From: Bdellovibrionales bacterium GWA1_52_35
Lineage (GTDB): Bacteria; Bdellovibrionota; UBA1018
Assembly (NCBI GenBank): GCA_001769805.1
Contig: MEPO01000035.1
Span: 1 to 64,000, forward strand
Length of the DNA stretch: 64,000 nucleotides
Direction of reading: 5' to 3'
The notes under the pieces were generated by a model. It was not told the DNA's origin, searched no databases, and saw nothing but the letters and a program-made list of their open reading frames with translations. Shown in pieces: positions 9,279 to 17,164 of the stretch (its first letter is position 1; the number at the start of each line of letters is the position of its first letter). A program made the position numbers and the translations under genes.

Positions 9279-9794
9279 TTAGTACCTCGGCGAATCACTC
9301 GCAGGAAATGATTCGCGGGATGCCTCATCCACCTTGTCTTTGGTTTTTTCATCAGTCCTTGAACGGGCTTTTGCTTTCTGATCGAGAAGGTTTTCGAGCA
9401 GGTGTTTTTCCGCCTCTATTTCAAACCGGGTGCGCACTCCCAGACGTCGAAAAAGTGAAACAGGCGGACACCAGCCCACGAATGAATGAAGTAGCAGAAA
9501 ACCCAGCTGTGCGCCGAAAACATAGTGCCATCTGGGATCTCTCGTTTTTCCGAGCAGGAAAGTCGCACTTCCTATTAAACTGAAGCTTGCGATGTTCACG
9601 CGATCCAGATCCCACTCGCGATCTAATTCATCCAATCGAAGACGCATGTGCTCTGGGCTCAGCCCGGAGTAATGAAAAACATTGCCCAAAGTCGTTCGAT
9701 CCAGGCGTTCATTGACCTTGGGTGGCGTATGCTGGCGAACGCGGTCGTTGTGGAACTGGGTTTCATCACCAATCAATATGTGATTTGAGTCCAT
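9279..9794 (-). CDS. Small membrane protein with YgaP/DUF2892-like segment and charged tail
   Basis: Two transmembrane helices occupy about residues 68-108. The second is followed by GWCPPVSLFRRLG, the G-x-CP...LRRLG pattern of YgaP/DUF2892-like inner-membrane segments. The N-terminus is charged and soluble. The C-terminus ends in KDKVDEASRESFPASDSP, a short motif (ESFPASD) found at the ends of many small stress-associated proteins. It lies 19 bases downstream of the P-type ATPase gene on the same strand, so the two probably share a transcript and a membrane-related task. The exact function is unknown. Confidence 0.65.
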   Translation of the reverse strand: MDSNHILIGDETQFHNDRVRQHTPPKVNERLDRTTLGNVFHYSGLSPEHMRLRLDELDREWDLDRVNIASFSLIGSATFLLGKTRDPRWHYVFGAQLGFLLLHSFVGWCPPVSLFRRLGVRTRFEIEAEKHLLENLLDQKAKARSRTDEKTKDKVDEASRESFPASDSPRY

Positions 9795-9813
9795 GCGAAC
9801 TCAGTAGCAGAAT

Positions 9814-12339
9814 TCAGGCCGTCTCGGATCTTCGGTGGTTTTGACGAAGTACGAGGACGCTGAGGATTCCAACGATAATGCAGATGATCAGTTCGAAAAA
9901 ATGCAATTCGGAAAATCTGAACGCCGCACGAAACGAGGGGATATATAGAACGGCACCGAGGAGCGCCAGGGAACCCAGCAGCACAAACCCCAGACTCTTG
10001 TTCTGCTGATAGCGGCCGCGCACCCGCAGCTTTTCCTGAAAACAGTTTTGAAGTAGTATCAGGCCTAGATTCGCGACGATCAGCACGGTGAAGCTCGCGG
10101 CACGTATCTTTTCTTCCGGAAATTCAAAATAGTCCGAAACGAAATACGTGATCACCATGGCGATGAGGATAGTGCCCCCCTGGAAGAGGCTTGAAATAAA
10201 AACCATTTTTCCAAAAAGAGATTCGCCGGGCCTGCGAGGGGGGGTGTGCATCACCTGAGGTCCGGCCGGTTCCGCTTCGAAGACGATGGAAGATGCGGGT
10301 TCAATGATGAGATGAAGAAATGCGATGTGAATTGGGAGCAATACTAGCGGAAGCTCGAAAAATACCGGTAAGACTGAAATTCCTGCAATTGGAACGTGAA
10401 TGGCCACTAAATATATTACGGCGGTTTGCAAATTATTGAAGACCCTGCGCCCCATGCGGATCGCTTCGACTATCGATCCAAAGTCATCATCGAGCAGGAC
10501 AAGTGACGAGGCCTCCCGGGCGACATCGGTCCCGCGCGCACCCATGGCAATACCGATATTTGCATTTTTCAGAGCGGGAACGTCGTTGACGCCGTCCCCG
10601 GTCATCGCCACGATTTCACCATTGGCGCGCAATGATTTTACGAGGCGAAGTTTCTGCTCCGGAACCATCCGGGAGAATACGTTGACTTCTTTCGTAATCG
10701 CGCTCACCACCGTCTGGCTCATCCTGTTCAGCTCGGCCCCTGAGACAACCCGGTCGGGGCTTTGCAAGCCGATCTTCTTTCCAATGCTGCGCGCGGTAGC
10801 CGGGTGATCACCGGTGATCATGATCACTCGAACTCCTGCACTTCTGCATTCTGAAACGGCTTCCGGAACTCCCGGTCGGATCGGATCCATCAGCCCCAGA
10901 AATCCAACAAAGGAGAATTCGAAATCATGTTGAGAGTTGGGGAGGGGAAGATCCCGAACCCGGGCTTTTGCCACCCCGATCACCCGAAGCCCCTGTTCAG
11001 CCATTCCGGCCGCGGCCTGGAGCGCCCGTTTTTCCGTCAGTGCGTCCAGATGACAAAGGTCCAGAATGGATTCCGGTGCTCCTTTCGCGCCCACGACGTA
11101 TTCGCTTGACCCGCGGGGCTTCCATGCCTGCGAAATCGAAAGGAGCTCAGACGAAAGAGGATATTCTTTCTCGAGACTCCAGGAATTGTGGAGATGCTCC
11201 GTTCCATTCAGAAGTCGGGTGCCCGCTTCCCAGAGGGCGTGATCCATCGGGTCATGGGTGTTTTCCCGGGTGGCAAGCAAGCCGAATTCAAGAACTTCGT
11301 GGAAAGATTCGGGGATCCTCAAGTTCTCGGTCGCAAACAGATCCAGGAACTCGTCATCGCAATAAAGCTGATGCAAAGCCATCCGGTTCAAGGTGAGGGT
11401 GCCAGTCTTGTCGACGCAAAGAACAGTTGCCGAGCCCAGATCCTCGATGGCTGGCATGTTGCGCGTCAGTACTCTTCTTTGTGAAATGCGCCAGGCGCCC
11501 AGCGCCAGAAATATAGTCAAGACAGCAGGAAGTTCGTTGGGTAAAATGGCCATTGCGAGTGTCAGTCCCGCCAGCAACCCATTAATCCAATCCTGCCGGG
11601 TAATACCGTAAACAATTACAACCAGAACACAGATCATCGTGGCAATGACGGCAATTATGCGGACGGCTTTCCTGGTTTGTGTTTCCAACCGGGTGGTCTG
11701 TTTTTGATGCGAGCTGATCGAGATCCCGATTTTGCCGAATTCAGTGGAAGCGCCTGTCTCCGTCACTTTGATGATTCCCTGGCCCCCCACTACAGTGGTT
11801 CCAGTGAAGATCCGGTTTGAACGAAGTGGATCCTTCAATACCGGGCATGATTCTCCCGTCAAAAGAGCTTCATCAATGGCAAGGTATTTTCTGGAGATCA
11901 ACAGGCCATCGGCGGCGACCCGATCCCCTTCGTTCAGAAACAAAATATCGCTGCGAACCAGCTCTCGCGCATGAATTCGCTTTTGTACTCCATCACGCAG
12001 AACCAGGGCTCGCGGGCTCGCGTATTCCCGCAGGGCTTCGAGCGCACGATCAGCTTTGCGCTGTTGTCGCACGGTAATGCCGACAATCATCAAAATGAAA
12101 CCGAGCAGCAGAAGTGCTTCCTGTTTGTCTCCGATAAAATAATACACTCCGCCACAAGCAACCAGGAGGAAAACCATTGGCTCTCGGAGTACGTCGAGGA
12201 TCAGGTGCTGGAGACGATAGAAGCGGGGTTTGGGCAGCTCGTTATAGCCCTCCTCCTCGAGCCGCCGCGATGCAGTAGCTGATGAGAGGCCCTCGACTTG
12301 CGCGAAAGCGGACTCTGACTCTTTGGAAATTTGCGGCAC
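9814..12339 (-). CDS. P-type cation-transporting ATPase (P2-like)
   Basis: At 841 residues it carries the full P-type order. The N-terminal cation-ATPase segment has LEEEGYNELP, the actuator domain has LLTGES, the phosphorylation motif is DKTGTLT (Asp near residue 312), then a nucleotide-binding domain, the hinge TGDGVNDVPALKNA and a C-terminal membrane domain. The transmembrane-4 motif reads LPNELP, not the PEGLP of SERCA-type pumps, so the transported ion cannot be assigned safely. ATP-driven cation transport across the inner membrane is well supported. Its start is about 90 bases from an AT-rich divergent region containing a plausible promoter for a small opposite-strand transcript. Confidence 0.9.
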   Translation of the reverse strand: MPQISKESESAFAQVEGLSSATASRRLEEEGYNELPKPRFYRLQHLILDVLREPMVFLLVACGGVYYFIGDKQEALLLLGFILMIVGITVRQQRKADRALEALREYASPRALVLRDGVQKRIHARELVRSDILFLNEGDRVAADGLLISRKYLAIDEALLTGESCPVLKDPLRSNRIFTGTTVVGGQGIIKVTETGASTEFGKIGISISSHQKQTTRLETQTRKAVRIIAVIATMICVLVVIVYGITRQDWINGLLAGLTLAMAILPNELPAVLTIFLALGAWRISQRRVLTRNMPAIEDLGSATVLCVDKTGTLTLNRMALHQLYCDDEFLDLFATENLRIPESFHEVLEFGLLATRENTHDPMDHALWEAGTRLLNGTEHLHNSWSLEKEYPLSSELLSISQAWKPRGSSEYVVGAKGAPESILDLCHLDALTEKRALQAAAGMAEQGLRVIGVAKARVRDLPLPNSQHDFEFSFVGFLGLMDPIRPGVPEAVSECRSAGVRVIMITGDHPATARSIGKKIGLQSPDRVVSGAELNRMSQTVVSAITKEVNVFSRMVPEQKLRLVKSLRANGEIVAMTGDGVNDVPALKNANIGIAMGARGTDVAREASSLVLLDDDFGSIVEAIRMGRRVFNNLQTAVIYLVAIHVPIAGISVLPVFFELPLVLLPIHIAFLHLIIEPASSIVFEAEPAGPQVMHTPPRRPGESLFGKMVFISSLFQGGTILIAMVITYFVSDYFEFPEEKIRAASFTVLIVANLGLILLQNCFQEKLRVRGRYQQNKSLGFVLLGSLALLGAVLYIPSFRAAFRFSELHFFELIICIIVGILSVLVLRQNHRRSETA

Positions 12340-12429
12340 AGGTTTAAAAAAGCAACGCGTATGCCATGAAATCGACTGCTCGAGTTGTCAGTTGTCGTCC
12401 ATAATTTCCGAACGATTACGGTGGTTTGA

Positions 12430-12458
12430 TTGACTTGATAGTCTGAACAATAAATATA
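12430..12458 (+). promoter_or_regulatory. Possible promoter for a short orphan transcript
   Basis: TTGACT at 12430-12435 is followed after 17 bases by AATATA within an AT-only run (12451-12464). It faces the small reading frame at 12539 and the strong terminator hairpin at 12795, giving a possible transcription unit of about 370 bases. Confidence 0.35.
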
Positions 12459-12538
12459 TAAAATGTGACACAGTTCCATGCGAAACAAATCGAAGCTAGG
12501 CTGAATAAGTAGACAAAATACAGATACGGAGGTTCCTA

Positions 12539-12601
12539 ATGAAATACATTCAGAGGCTTTCGGTCGGTGTTCGAGGAATTGGTCCTCCAGACAAGCGTTA
12601 G
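12539..12601 (+). CDS. Candidate 20-residue small protein or leader peptide
   Basis: An ATG is preceded by a perfect GGAGG (12528-12532) at an ideal 6-base spacing and opens a 20-codon frame encoding MKYIQRLSVGVRGIGPPDKR, which then stops. The peptide is basic with no membrane segment. Promoter-like boxes lie about 100 bases upstream and an intrinsic terminator about 200 bases downstream, with no long gene between. It may be a small protein or the leader of a regulatory RNA. Evidence is only the ribosome site, spacing and context. Confidence 0.35.
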   Translation: MKYIQRLSVGVRGIGPPDKR

Positions 12602-12794
12602 CATGGGCGAACCCACCCAGGTACCGATGGGGCTCATGGACTGTCAGACGGCTTCTGGCCAGGAGCTGCGGTGACAGTTGATCAGAGACTGCAAAATTTG
12701 ATTATTTAATCCGGCGCCGAGCAATCGATTCCGGAACGAAAGTCTGAATATAAAGCTTGGGCTGCTGGCGTCATGCTCGCAGCGCAACAATAAA
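12602..12794 (+). other. Gene-free stretch between small ORF and terminator, possible RNA
   Basis: No reading frame of note is present on either strand. The stretch sits between a translated-looking small frame and a strong terminator on the plus strand, so it may be the body of a small RNA or an untranslated region. I could not match it to a known RNA family by eye. Confidence 0.25.
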
Positions 12795-12836
12795 GGCCCC
12801 GCGGACATTGAATTGTCCCGGGGCCATTTATTTTTT
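12795..12836. terminator. Strong intrinsic terminator, usable in both directions
   Basis: GGCCCCG (12795-12801) pairs with CGGGGCC (12819-12825), with an inner GGAC/GTCC extension. On the plus strand ATTTATTTTTT follows; on the minus strand TTTATTGTTG follows. The stem begins three bases past the stop codon of the flavoprotein gene, so it ends that minus-strand transcript and any plus-strand transcript arriving from 12.4 kb. Confidence 0.8.
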
Positions 12837-14084
12837 CAGATACTCCACTATGCTCTTGCCTGCCAGGAATCCTTCGGAGGCGCAACCCTGGATCAGGAAA
12901 CCGCCAGTGGGTGCATCCCAGTCGAGCATCTCACCGGCCGTAAAAATGCCCGGAAATTTCAATAGCATCAGTTCTGGCGTGAGTTCCCTGAACTCCAGAC
13001 CACCCGCTGAGGAGATTGCCTCTTCCAGAGGCCGGGTGTGCTTCAGGACAAGCGGAAATCGTTTGACTCGTCTGATCAGGGCCTCGGAATCCTGCAGCAG
13101 CTCCCTGGGGGTCCCGTGGAAGAGCAAAGCGAGAGCGGCGGGGCAGAGTGACAGTTGTTTTTTAATTTTGCGGATCGGAGCAAGATTTTCCTTAATGGAG
13201 CGCAGCTTTTTCTGGATTTCCGCGAGCGACAAACCGGGTTTCAGATCGACGTATACTTCACCAAGCTGTCCAACGTGGTAAACGGGAGTGCCCTCAATTC
13301 CATAATGGGTGATCATCAGGTCGCCAGATTTTTCGCCCAGGGAGGTTTTCAGTACGATTGTTTTCAAGGGTAGTCCTTCTGCTTCCTGGAGAAAGGATGG
13401 TGACCAGTCCACCTCAAATCCCACATTCGATGCGCGGAAATCTTGAAACTGGATCCCTTTGCTTTTTAAAATGGCCGGCCAGCGCAGGGGCTTTTCCTTG
13501 CCCGCGTAGCTTCCACCTCCGAGCGCCAGGCAGACGGCGTCGAAGGTCTCTGTTTCGTTTTCAGCGTCTGCGTTTCTGAGCCGGAGCTGAATACTTCCGT
13601 GGGGCATACAATCGAAGTCAACAAGCTCGCGGCTGTACTTGAACTGTACTCTCTTTTCTTGCAGTCCCATGATCCAGGCCCGCAGGAGCGGTGACGCCTT
13701 GAGGCCCTCGACGAAATAACGGCGGCTTGTGCCCCGGAAGGTTTTGATCCCAAGCGAATGAATGAAGTCCAGCCAGGCACGCGGGGGGAAGAGCAGGAAG
13801 AGTTTCCGGAAGTGTTCTGCCGGTCCCCGGTAGTTGCGCCAGAATTCGTCCGGAGTGTCGTCGTGGCTGATATTCAATCCGGAGCTTCCGGCGATCAGAA
13901 GTTTGCGTCCAGGTCCGCGCGATTTTTCATAAATGGTTACGGAATGACCTGCGCGCGCAATTACGTCCGCTGCCATTAATCCTGCGGGACCGGTCCCGAT
14001 GACCGCGACTGATCGAGTGCTGGATTTGCTCTCCGAGGCGTCCATTAGATATTCGATCATTCCTGTATTCTCGCAGTAGCACAA
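12828..14084 (-). CDS. BaiN/HI0933-like FAD-dependent flavoprotein (TIGR03862 type)
   Basis: An N-terminal dinucleotide-binding motif GTGPAGLMAADV at about residues 30-41 and EKSRGPGRKLLIAGSSGLN downstream are characteristic of the HI0933/BaiN flavoprotein group. The C-terminal FTAGEMLDWDAPTGGFLIQGC segment (key residues GE-LD-GGF) closes the FAD site. The arrangement fits the TIGR03862 subfamily. These are NAD(P)/FAD oxidoreductases of mostly unknown substrate; BaiN itself reduces bile-acid intermediates. The gene stands alone, with a strong terminator at its end. An internal Met near residue 13 could also serve as start. Confidence 0.82.
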   Translation of the reverse strand: MCYCENTGMIEYLMDASESKSSTRSVAVIGTGPAGLMAADVIARAGHSVTIYEKSRGPGRKLLIAGSSGLNISHDDTPDEFWRNYRGPAEHFRKLFLLFPPRAWLDFIHSLGIKTFRGTSRRYFVEGLKASPLLRAWIMGLQEKRVQFKYSRELVDFDCMPHGSIQLRLRNADAENETETFDAVCLALGGGSYAGKEKPLRWPAILKSKGIQFQDFRASNVGFEVDWSPSFLQEAEGLPLKTIVLKTSLGEKSGDLMITHYGIEGTPVYHVGQLGEVYVDLKPGLSLAEIQKKLRSIKENLAPIRKIKKQLSLCPAALALLFHGTPRELLQDSEALIRRVKRFPLVLKHTRPLEEAISSAGGLEFRELTPELMLLKFPGIFTAGEMLDWDAPTGGFLIQGCASEGFLAGKSIVEYLKK

Positions 14085-14186
14085 GACCTCTGCGCCTGTT
14101 TTGCAAGCGGGTAACCAGCGGAGTTTTGGATAAGTTATTGATTTTGCACTATTTAGTTAAGTCCCTGCCCGAGGAACCGTCAAGTC

Positions 14187-14783
14187 ATGTACAAGAGCCT
14201 AGCAGGGCTGACGGGCGGACAACTTGCTAACCCCGCCGGCCCTGAATACAGTATTCTCATGCAATCTATTCAGATCAGAATTAACGGCAAAGAGCATGTC
14301 TTCGAACTCAATCGGGACATCACCGAGTCAATGACCCTTTCTTATCTTCTTCGGGAGAAGTTGGGTTATACCGGCTTGAAAATCTCCTGCGACGAAGGCG
14401 CTTGTGGCGCCTGCACCATTCTGATGGACGGCAAGGCGGTCCTTTCCTGCATGATGCTTGCGATCGAGGCAAGGGGTCACGAGATTCTGACAATCGAGGG
14501 TCTGCCCAAAGACGATGTGGTGATCGAGGCCTTCGCCCGCCAATGTGAACCGGGTTACGGCACGGCTCTTCAGTGTGGAATCTGTACTCCGGGGTTTGTG
14601 ATGAGTACGAAGGCCCTCTTGAGTGAAAACCCGAACCCGACTCTTCCGGAGGTGAAAGAAGCCCTTTCGGGTCATATTTGTCGGTGCGGCTGCTACTCCG
14701 GCGTGGCTCAGGCCGTTTTGAATGCAGCCAAAAAAACAGGGCAGGAGTTTCTCAAGAAAAATTCAAAAGGAGATCGCTCGTGA
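14187..14783 (+). CDS. Molybdenum hydroxylase small [2Fe-2S] subunit (CoxS/XdhC-type)
   Basis: The N-terminal plant-type ferredoxin cluster motif CDEGACGACTILMDG and the C-terminal helical cluster motifs CGICTPGFV and CRCGCYSGV bind the two [2Fe-2S] centres that pass electrons from the molybdenum site to the FAD subunit. ATG 14187 has GAGGA 11 bases upstream, but the family usually begins with the equivalent of MQSIQIRINGK, which would be ATG 14259 and has no clear ribosome site. The start is therefore uncertain. The stop overlaps the next gene by 4 bases (GTGA at 14780), giving coupled translation with the large subunit. Confidence 0.9.
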   Translation: MYKSLAGLTGGQLANPAGPEYSILMQSIQIRINGKEHVFELNRDITESMTLSYLLREKLGYTGLKISCDEGACGACTILMDGKAVLSCMMLAIEARGHEILTIEGLPKDDVVIEAFARQCEPGYGTALQCGICTPGFVMSTKALLSENPNPTLPEVKEALSGHICRCGCYSGVAQAVLNAAKKTGQEFLKKNSKGDRS

Positions 14784-17164
14784 AAAAGCCCTATGAGCCC
14801 AGAAAGCCCCGCAAATACATAGGTGGCTACCGTCCCCGAATTGATGGCTACGAAAAAGCCAGCGGTCAGGTGAAATATGTCGATGACCTTACGCTCAAAA
14901 GCCGTTACCCCGACATGCTCTATGCCAAAGTCCTGCGCAGTCCTCATGCTCACGCCCGTATCAAGAGCATGGATATCAGTAAAGCTGAGAAGCATCCGGG
15001 AGTGCATACGATTCTGACTTACAAAGATCCGGAATTCGCCTCGCTCAAACCCACCAGCGCCGGCTGGACTGATGGCGTGGATACCGTTTCATATGAACGG
15101 ATGATGTGGCGTCATTTTAAAGACCGCAGAGTTCTCGGAGAAAAAGCCTGCTGGGCCACGGACGAGGTTGGAGCGGTCCTTGCTGCTGAAACCGAAGAGG
15201 CCGCTGAAGAAGCGCTGAAGCTCATTGAGGTTCAATGGGAAGTGCTGCCTTTTGTCTTGGATCCGCTGGAAGCGATGAAACCGGGTGCTCCCGTCATCCA
15301 TCCTGAAATAACCGCCAATAATGTTCTACCCAAAGATGCAGTCGGCGGCTCGGATGTTTTTGTGAACAAGGGGAACGTGGAGCAGGGTTTCAGTGATAGT
15401 GATGTAATAGTCGAGGGTACTTCCGTTCACCACAATGCCACTCAGGCATCGCTGGATAACTGGTGTTGTCTGGTGGATTGGAAGGTCGATCCTAAAGACG
15501 AAAAAGTCACGGTCATTTCCAATTCATATGAGACGGACCAGTCTCGAATGCATATCAGTCAAATGCTGGCTCTGCCGCTGCACAAGGTCCGGGTCATCAG
15601 CTCGTACGTGGGGGGACAGTTCGGCCGGGGTGATACCGGCGATCAACCCTTCTTTCTCTTCACCGCAATTCTTTCCAAACGCACTGGCCGCCCGGTGAAG
15701 TTCAAGCATACCCGGCGCGAAAGCTTTCATGATTCGCGTCAGCCAGCAATTTACTTCGGCAAAATCGGAGCCAGGAAAGACGGCACAATTACGTCGATGT
15801 ACTTCAAGTCCGTGGGCAACTCCGGAGCTTATGCCGATCACACGATGTTCGCCCTGAAGTTTGCACCCACTGAAATCAGTGAAGTCGCTTTGGCCCATAT
15901 TCCGAATATCAAAATGGAATCCTACGGTGTTTACACGAATAAGCTCCCGGCCTGCATGATGCGCGGTGTGGGAAATTCCCAGTTCAACCTGATCTTCGGA
16001 CACGTCGTGGACATGCTTGCGGAAAAACTGGGGATGGACCCCATTGAGCTTGCGCTTAAGAACTTTGGACATGAATGGGGATCGGTTCCCGACAAGAGCC
16101 TGACTGCGGTTCTCCGCAAAGGCGCTGAACAGCTGGGGTGGGAACAGAAGCGCCATAAACCGGGCGAAGGACCTGTTTTTGAGGGGTCCAAAAGGCGCGG
16201 AGTCGGATTTTCATTCCATCCCGCTTGGCATGCCGAATGGCAGGAAGAAAGACGCGGCCTGATTCAAGTGGGAATCACGGTCAATCCGGATTGCACAGTG
16301 ATGCTTGAGGCTCCAACGGTCGAAACCGGCACGGGTTCAAATACCTGTAACGTGCTCGGTTGCGCGGAAGCCCTCTCCTTCCTGGGAATCGGCCCCGAAC
16401 AGATTTCCTGGTCTTCTGTCGTTGACACGGAAACCAGCCTGAAAGATTGCGTGCAGACGGACAGCGCCGTGGCCTATCTCCAGTCAGAAGTCATCGCCCA
16501 TGCGGCAGATGAAATAAAAAAATCCTTGATTGAGAAAGCTGCCCAAATTCTCAAAATGAATGCTGCTGATCTCGATATCCAGCAGGGACAGGTCGTGAAC
16601 AGAAAAACCCCGGGTCAGTCCACGCCTTTGAAAGATGTTTTCTTCAAGGGTGATCTGGCTCCGGTCGTTGTGAAAGTGGGCAAGACGCCCAATACCGAGC
16701 GTACCGGTGTTCCCTACATTGCGAATTTCGCAGAAGTCGAAGTCGATACCGATACTGGCCACACACAGGTTCTGAAGCTGGTCGTTCTGAATGATTGCGG
16801 TACGGTGATGTTCGCCTCCGGTGCGGAGGGTCAGCAGATCGGGGGGCAGGTGATGGGACTGGGAGAGGCCCTTACCGAAGAAATCATTTACGATGAAGCT
16901 ACCGGTCTTCCCCTCAATTTCAACTGGATTGATTATAAGATTCCGACGATGGCCGACATGCCCGACATTGATCCCATTCTTCTCGAAATCTGGAAAGGGG
17001 CCGGTGAATACGGCGCCTGTGGCATCGGAGAAGGTACGGTTACCTGCACTCCTCGCGCCGTTCTTAACGCGATCTATAATGCGATCGGAGTGAGGATCAA
17101 CGACATTCCAATCAAGCCCGAGAAAGTTCTTCAGGCTCTGGGCAAAACACGGGGTCAGTTATGA
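14780..17164 (+). CDS. Molybdopterin-binding large subunit, aldehyde oxidase/xanthine dehydrogenase family
   Basis: The protein has about 794 residues. The N-terminal hammerhead domain starts after RPRIDGYEKASGQVKYVDDL (residues 17-36), with HAHARIKSMD. The molybdopterin domain has GGQFGRGDTGDQPF, RGVGNSQ and, near the C-terminus, GAGEYGACGIGEG, where Glu of GEG is in the expected active-site position. These enzymes hydroxylate aldehydes, purines or aromatic acyl-CoAs with water as oxygen donor. GTG 14780 has AAGGAG 8-13 bases upstream and overlaps the small-subunit stop; upstream in-frame codons belong to the previous gene in another frame. It overlaps the FAD subunit by 4 bases (ATGA at 17161). 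Confidence 0.9.
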   Translation: MKKPYEPRKPRKYIGGYRPRIDGYEKASGQVKYVDDLTLKSRYPDMLYAKVLRSPHAHARIKSMDISKAEKHPGVHTILTYKDPEFASLKPTSAGWTDGVDTVSYERMMWRHFKDRRVLGEKACWATDEVGAVLAAETEEAAEEALKLIEVQWEVLPFVLDPLEAMKPGAPVIHPEITANNVLPKDAVGGSDVFVNKGNVEQGFSDSDVIVEGTSVHHNATQASLDNWCCLVDWKVDPKDEKVTVISNSYETDQSRMHISQMLALPLHKVRVISSYVGGQFGRGDTGDQPFFLFTAILSKRTGRPVKFKHTRRESFHDSRQPAIYFGKIGARKDGTITSMYFKSVGNSGAYADHTMFALKFAPTEISEVALAHIPNIKMESYGVYTNKLPACMMRGVGNSQFNLIFGHVVDMLAEKLGMDPIELALKNFGHEWGSVPDKSLTAVLRKGAEQLGWEQKRHKPGEGPVFEGSKRRGVGFSFHPAWHAEWQEERRGLIQVGITVNPDCTVMLEAPTVETGTGSNTCNVLGCAEALSFLGIGPEQISWSSVVDTETSLKDCVQTDSAVAYLQSEVIAHAADEIKKSLIEKAAQILKMNAADLDIQQGQVVNRKTPGQSTPLKDVFFKGDLAPVVVKVGKTPNTERTGVPYIANFAEVEVDTDTGHTQVLKLVVLNDCGTVMFASGAEGQQIGGQVMGLGEALTEEIIYDEATGLPLNFNWIDYKIPTMADMPDIDPILLEIWKGAGEYGACGIGEGTVTCTPRAVLNAIYNAIGVRINDIPIKPEKVLQALGKTRGQL

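Noticed and set aside
15524..16156. 210-codon antisense frame in the molybdenum hydroxylase gene
   Set aside because: The plus strand carries the conserved molybdopterin motifs; this is a shadow frame.
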